From: Siphonodentalium dalli | Lineage: Eukaryota; Mollusca; Scaphopoda; Gadilida; Siphonodentaliidae | NCBI GenBank assembly: GCA_032622095.1 | Contig: CP136063.1 | Location: 38,476,106-38,540,105 of the forward strand | Direction of reading: 5' to 3' | Length of the DNA: 64,000 nt | Part shown: positions 57,670 through 64,000 of the stretch, in pieces | Layout of the letters: each line of letters starts with the position of its first letter | Position numbering within the stretch: position 1 is the stretch's first letter | Notes under the pieces: model-generated | The model's input: the letters and a program-made list of their open reading frames with translations, nothing else | Databases searched by the model: none | Told to the model about the DNA's origin: nothing | Position numbers and translations under genes: made by a program

Positions 57670-57983
57670 TATAGTCTATGCTATTCTACTCTATTATATA
57701 AGCTATTTATTGTGTCATTGTTCTATAACGACCTCCGCTACCGATGACCACTTTTATAAAGGAATTTATATTCGTATATCATCCGATACATAACTTAACC
57801 GGATTTTCGATACATGTAACTCTAGCATGATATTTTCTATCAGCCTTAAGCATCAAAGTTTATAATGTGTGCTTCCAGCTACATGTTTTATTTCGATATC
57901 GGCGATTGACGTGGTTTAGAATTTACAATCTCAGACGTTTTCGCTTTCCATCGGGTGATACACGCGGCATCTAGCTCCAGGGT

Positions 57984-58684
57984 AGACCCAGTTGAGTCAC
58001 ATACATGATATACACATGTATGAGACTCAGATTGGGTCAGTAGTGGCCAAATCTGATGCTCATACCTTTTCTAATTACAGGCGACAAAGGACTCCTGGTC
58101 GCAGATTCTGCTTGGTTCTCTTATTATGGTGACAATAAAGACAAGATTCCACCAAAAGTTCCGAAATCCGCGCCTTCATGAGCTAAAATAAAGACTTTTG
58201 TCATTTGTGCAAAAGAAATTGTTGTCTGTCTGTTTACGGAAGCGATATTTCACCACATGTTAATGCTGTTTGTCATGCGCAGTTCAATGTTTCATGATGG
58301 TCAATAAAACGTGTACTCCACCCCGAAGACGACTGTTGGAAATGTGTACTTGGAAGATATTATGGAAAAACTAAATTCTTTTGCTAAATGTTATGCTACT
58401 ATGCCAATATATTACATATGTAATAAAAATATTACCGAAAAATTATCAACATATACTTTTTAATAGAATTGTTGCATCGAAAATATACTATTTAAAAAGT
58501 GTACTCCAAGCCAGAATGAGAAAAAGTGTAGCCGAGTGAGATCATGCTTTATTACCCACTTCTACAAAATGTTGTATTATACTTTCAACAAGTTGTAGAA
58601 ATATATTGGTGATATGAAGTAATTATTTTATTCAGTGAAACATAATCACTTCTCACATTTGTCATGGTGTCAAAAAATGACATA
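57984..58684. repeat. Large inverted repeat, left arm
   Basis: About 700 bp inverse to 59505-60207, high identity, for example GCGACAAAGGACTCCTGGTC here and its complement near 60090-60110. Spacer about 820 bp. Neither arm has a coding frame. Confidence 0.9.
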
Positions 58685-59504
58685 CTCCGGCCCTGACGCC
58701 GACTCGGGGAAATTGTGTGTATACCGGTACCGATACTCGGAAGATATATGGTATAATTGCATCACTATACGGTATATATACTTATACCATTGTTAACTTC
58801 ATTAAAAGTTGAACAAAACAATCATTCTCCTATTATAATAAAGTGTACATCGAAATAGCATTAAAAAGTGTAGGTCTACTGCCCTACTCCGGATCCGACT
58901 CATACATTTGGCCAATATCGGGTTTTTTTTTTCCATTCAGTGTCTATTTGTTCAGTTTAATTACGGTACCTACTCTCGTCCTGTATCTGGGATTGGGATA
59001 AGCAGACTTCATGGTAGCCGTTTTGTTATAGTTTTCTTTGTCCTGGTTTTCCCCCTGCACTAACAGCTACAAACTTGCACCATCATCTGGTCGTCCGTTG
59101 TTCGCACAGTAGTGAAACAAACGCTATTTATTTATACCATATCAGGAATAGACTCACACGGAATGCTCTTTTCCAAAAGCAAATATTTTTAGGTGTAACA
59201 TGTTTTCATATTAGCGAAACAAACGCTAATTATAATAACCTATTTAGTGACACTTTAGTGATAATATATCGCCATTTTATTGTTCATAAATAGGCCTAAC
59301 AAGTTTTGAGACTTTTTTTTACCATACAGTTGACTGGTTTATAGCATTAGTCTGTTGCAGTAAATCGATTCTGATAACTAAAGCTTATTTTGAACAAATG
59401 TTGTTATTGTATATATATACGCAATAGGCACACGAAAGCAAACCTTATGGGTGTTAGAATACAAACACAGTTCGCGCAGCTATCAATGCGCGACGATGTG
59501 ATTA
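58685..59504. other. Spacer of the large inverted repeat
   Basis: No gene. A short direct repeat (GTGAAACAAACGCTA / GCGAAACAAACGCTA at about 59112 and 59214) is visible; the 72-codon frame over it is not supported. Confidence 0.45.
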
Positions 59505-60207
59505 TGTCATTTTTGACACCATGCATGACAAATGTGAGAACTGATTATGTTTCACTGAATAAAATAATTACTTCATATCACCAATATATTTCTACAACTT
59601 GTTGAAAGTATAATACAACATTTTGTAGAAGTGGGTAATAAAGCATGATCTAACTCGGCTACACTTTTTCTCATTCTGGCTTGGAGTACACGTTTTAAAT
59701 AGTATATTTTCGAAGCAACAATTCTATTAAAAAGTATATGTTGATAATTTTTCGGTAATATTTTTATTACATATGTAATAAATTGGCATAGTAGCATAAC
59801 ATTTAGCAAAAGAATTTAGTTTTTCCATAATATCTTCCAAGTACACATTTCCAACAGTCGTCTTCGGGGTGGAGTACACGTTTTATTGACCATCATGAAA
59901 CATTGAACTGCGCATGACAAACAGCATTAACATGTGGTGAAATATCGCTTCTGTAAACAGACAGACAACAATTTCTTTTGCACAAATGACAAAAGTCTTT
60001 ATTTTAGCTCATGAAGGCGCGGATTTCGGAACTTTTGGTGGAATCTTGTCTTTATTGTCACCATAATAAGAGAACCAAGCAGAATCTGCGACCAGGAGTC
60101 CTTTGTCGCCTGTAATTAGAAAAGGTATGAGCATCAGATCCGGCCACTACTGACGAGATCTGAGTCTCATACATGTGTATATCATGTATGTGACTCAACT
60201 GGGTCTA
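59505..60207. repeat. Large inverted repeat, right arm
   Basis: Inverse of 57984-58684. Ends about 115 bp before the ATG of the minisatellite/zinc-finger gene, so it forms that gene's immediate upstream region. Confidence 0.9.
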
Positions 60208-60322
60208 CGCGGCATCAGGAGTGACATAAACAGTATTCCATAAATTACAGCAATGGCTTCCGAACGAAATCACAAGAGATGGAGTTAAAATTGTGTGTGT
60301 GTGTACCGTGTAGCCATCAACC

Positions 60323-62340
<2,018 letters not shown>

Positions 62341-62830
62341 GTGCGAGTAATAACACAACAACACATTCCCCACTGGTGATCGTCCGTATCAATGTGATTT
62401 GTAATAATTTAGTAATAGTAATTTAGTAACAATTTATTCAGTGGAGTGACCTGACTAAACATACACGGATGCACTCTTGTGAGCGCCCGTTTCAATGTGA
62501 TTTGTGCAAGTAATAATTTACTCGGTTGAGTTACCTGACAAAACAACAGATATTCCCCACTGGTGAGCGCCCGTATCAATGTGATTTGTGCGAGTAATAA
62601 TTTTATTCAGTGGAGTGACCTGACTAAACATAAACGGATGCACACGGGTGAGCGCCCGTTGCAATGTGATGTGTGCGAGTGATAATTTACCCGTCTAAGT
62701 GACCTGACGATCCATAACATGATCCACACTGAAGATCGCATACATGCGCCCGCCCGTATCCGTGCGATATCTGCGACGAATCGTTTCCTCGAGCGATACA
62801 CTTGGCGAGAACTATAACAGCACGCATAGC
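62341..62830 (+). pseudogene. Heavily decayed zinc-finger remnants
   Basis: Repeated CGCCCGTATCAATGTGAT and GTGACCTGAC-type finger fragments with many stops and losses; a continuation of the array above. No usable frame. Confidence 0.7.
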
Positions 62831-64000
62831 CTGACTACGATATAATGCTATAAGTGGTCGCACCAAATGATGAGATGTGCACACAGAAACTATCCACTTA
62901 GAACATACCTGGTCATCGGAGCCGACTGGAACTTAAGCCAAAGAAGTTGAGTTTATTTGTCAGACAATCAAATTGAATGGTTCATATCTGTATCCGTTTG
63001 CATGTAATAGATGGCATGCGTAAATATCACGAAGACACTTGCCATCCGATGCGATAACTCATATATTTATTTTATCGGATCGTGTTTATATTGTATGTGC
63101 ATGTTTATGACACACCCCTCATATATAGATTTTTGTATCGATCGGTTGATCGGTTTATAAATTACTGACACTTGCCATCCACATGTGGATGGATATTTAC
63201 TATACAATGCGATAATTGAAGTATTGTTTTATCCGATCATGTTCATATATTGTACATATAAGTTAATTATGAAACACCCTCACCTCTATATAGTATTGTG
63301 TCGATTGGTTGATCGGTTTAGAAAATTGATGACCCGTAACAAACATGCTAACGGATGCTTTTCTTTTGATCTGCTTTATATTTCTTACCTAGTACGTGGG
63401 CTAGAAACTCCCCCACCAGATCCTCAGAAAGTGGTATTATTTTGTTTGTTAGACCTTCCTGAATAAGATTAGACATGTTACCAATAAATTTGTAGGGATG
63501 GAAACCGGTCCGCCGCGAAAAATTACCTTTTCTTATATCTAAGGTTCTGATGCACCTAGAAGCATAATTTTGGTGTATATACCCATGTTTCCAGGGTCAA
63601 AGAATCCAATAAAGTTAATGGTAATTGCATTTGACCAACCGGAAACTGGTTTTCCGCCATTTTCGAAGATGGCCGCCAAAAAATCACATTTTTACCCATA
63701 TTTTCATAAACAAGAAATTATGGCATTGAAATCCATGTAAAAAGGACGACCGTGCAGTCACGATCTGCACTACTCAGACTAATATGTTGACTTATATGAA
63801 CGTCAAGATTTAACTAGCTATACATATTTAATATAACCAATTACGTGCACGAAGTTGGTTGCTTGTGGTAGTGGGTTGCGTCTGTACCTCATAACTATCA
63901 TATTTTACTCATACATGTATTTTCCAGCCTTTCGATCGTGGCCATTTTTCTCAATTTGGATGAAATATTAGTTGTACTCGCCTCCAAAACCCTTGGCCTT
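62831..64000. repeat. Terminal stretch with a diverged direct repeat
   Basis: About 63045-63175 and 63200-63335 are direct repeats (GCGATAA, CGGATC/CCGATC, ATGACACACCC/ATGAAACACCC, GATTGGTTGATCGG). The frame at 63185-63466 spans one and has no domain. From 63480 to the end, nothing is recognised. Confidence 0.55.

Overview
This is a stretch of animal nuclear DNA, AT-rich, with no prokaryotic operon structure. Three things point to an invertebrate metazoan: tandem C2H2 zinc-finger ORFs with a TGDRPY-type linker, a mix of Ty3/Gypsy, BEL/Pao, LINE, hAT, Helitron-like and TTAA-targeting elements, and abundant palindromic repeats. A marine lophotrochozoan such as a mollusc would fit, but the sequence does not settle the phylum. 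No rRNA, tRNA, CRISPR or conventional multi-exon housekeeping gene was recognised.

Layout. Positions 1-13472 are one copy (A) of a segmental duplication: the end of a zinc-finger pseudogene, then a Foldback-like element with arms of tandem repeats, into which a 10.2-kb Ty3/Gypsy element (1181-11421, minus strand) inserted. The other copy (B, 24594-27436) holds the intact zinc-finger ORF, the same Foldback-like element, and the unoccupied target site of the Ty3/Gypsy element. A second duplication lies between them: a zinc-finger pseudogene (15712-16597) and its intact paralogue (20538-21464, 8 fingers). The 567-residue zinc-finger ORF at 23398-25101 follows. The blocks are separated by copies of a roughly 0.5-kb TTAA-flanked element with long inverted repeats. 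There are nine recognisable copies and one fragment in the window, several nested inside each other.

Positions 27437-53392 are almost entirely transposon debris: TTAA elements, a field of diverged tandem repeats (32.6-34.5 kb), three head-to-tail Helitron-like units (34.6-35.9 kb), a decayed BEL/Pao fragment (36.2-37.9 kb), and a 6.7-kb insertion carrying a decayed LINE that splits one TTAA element in two. Positions 53393-57661 are a complete hAT element with terminal inverted repeats, a perfect 8-bp target duplication and an open 957-codon transposase frame. Positions 57984-60207 form a large inverted repeat. Positions 60323-62340 and beyond are a broken zinc-finger gene whose N-terminal part is a 51-bp (17-residue) minisatellite of about 20 units.

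The genes do not form a pathway. The recurring theme is a lineage-specific zinc-finger cluster that duplicates, diverges at DNA-contact residues and decays amid active and dead transposons. That resembles known transposon/zinc-finger turnover, but a functional link here is inference only.
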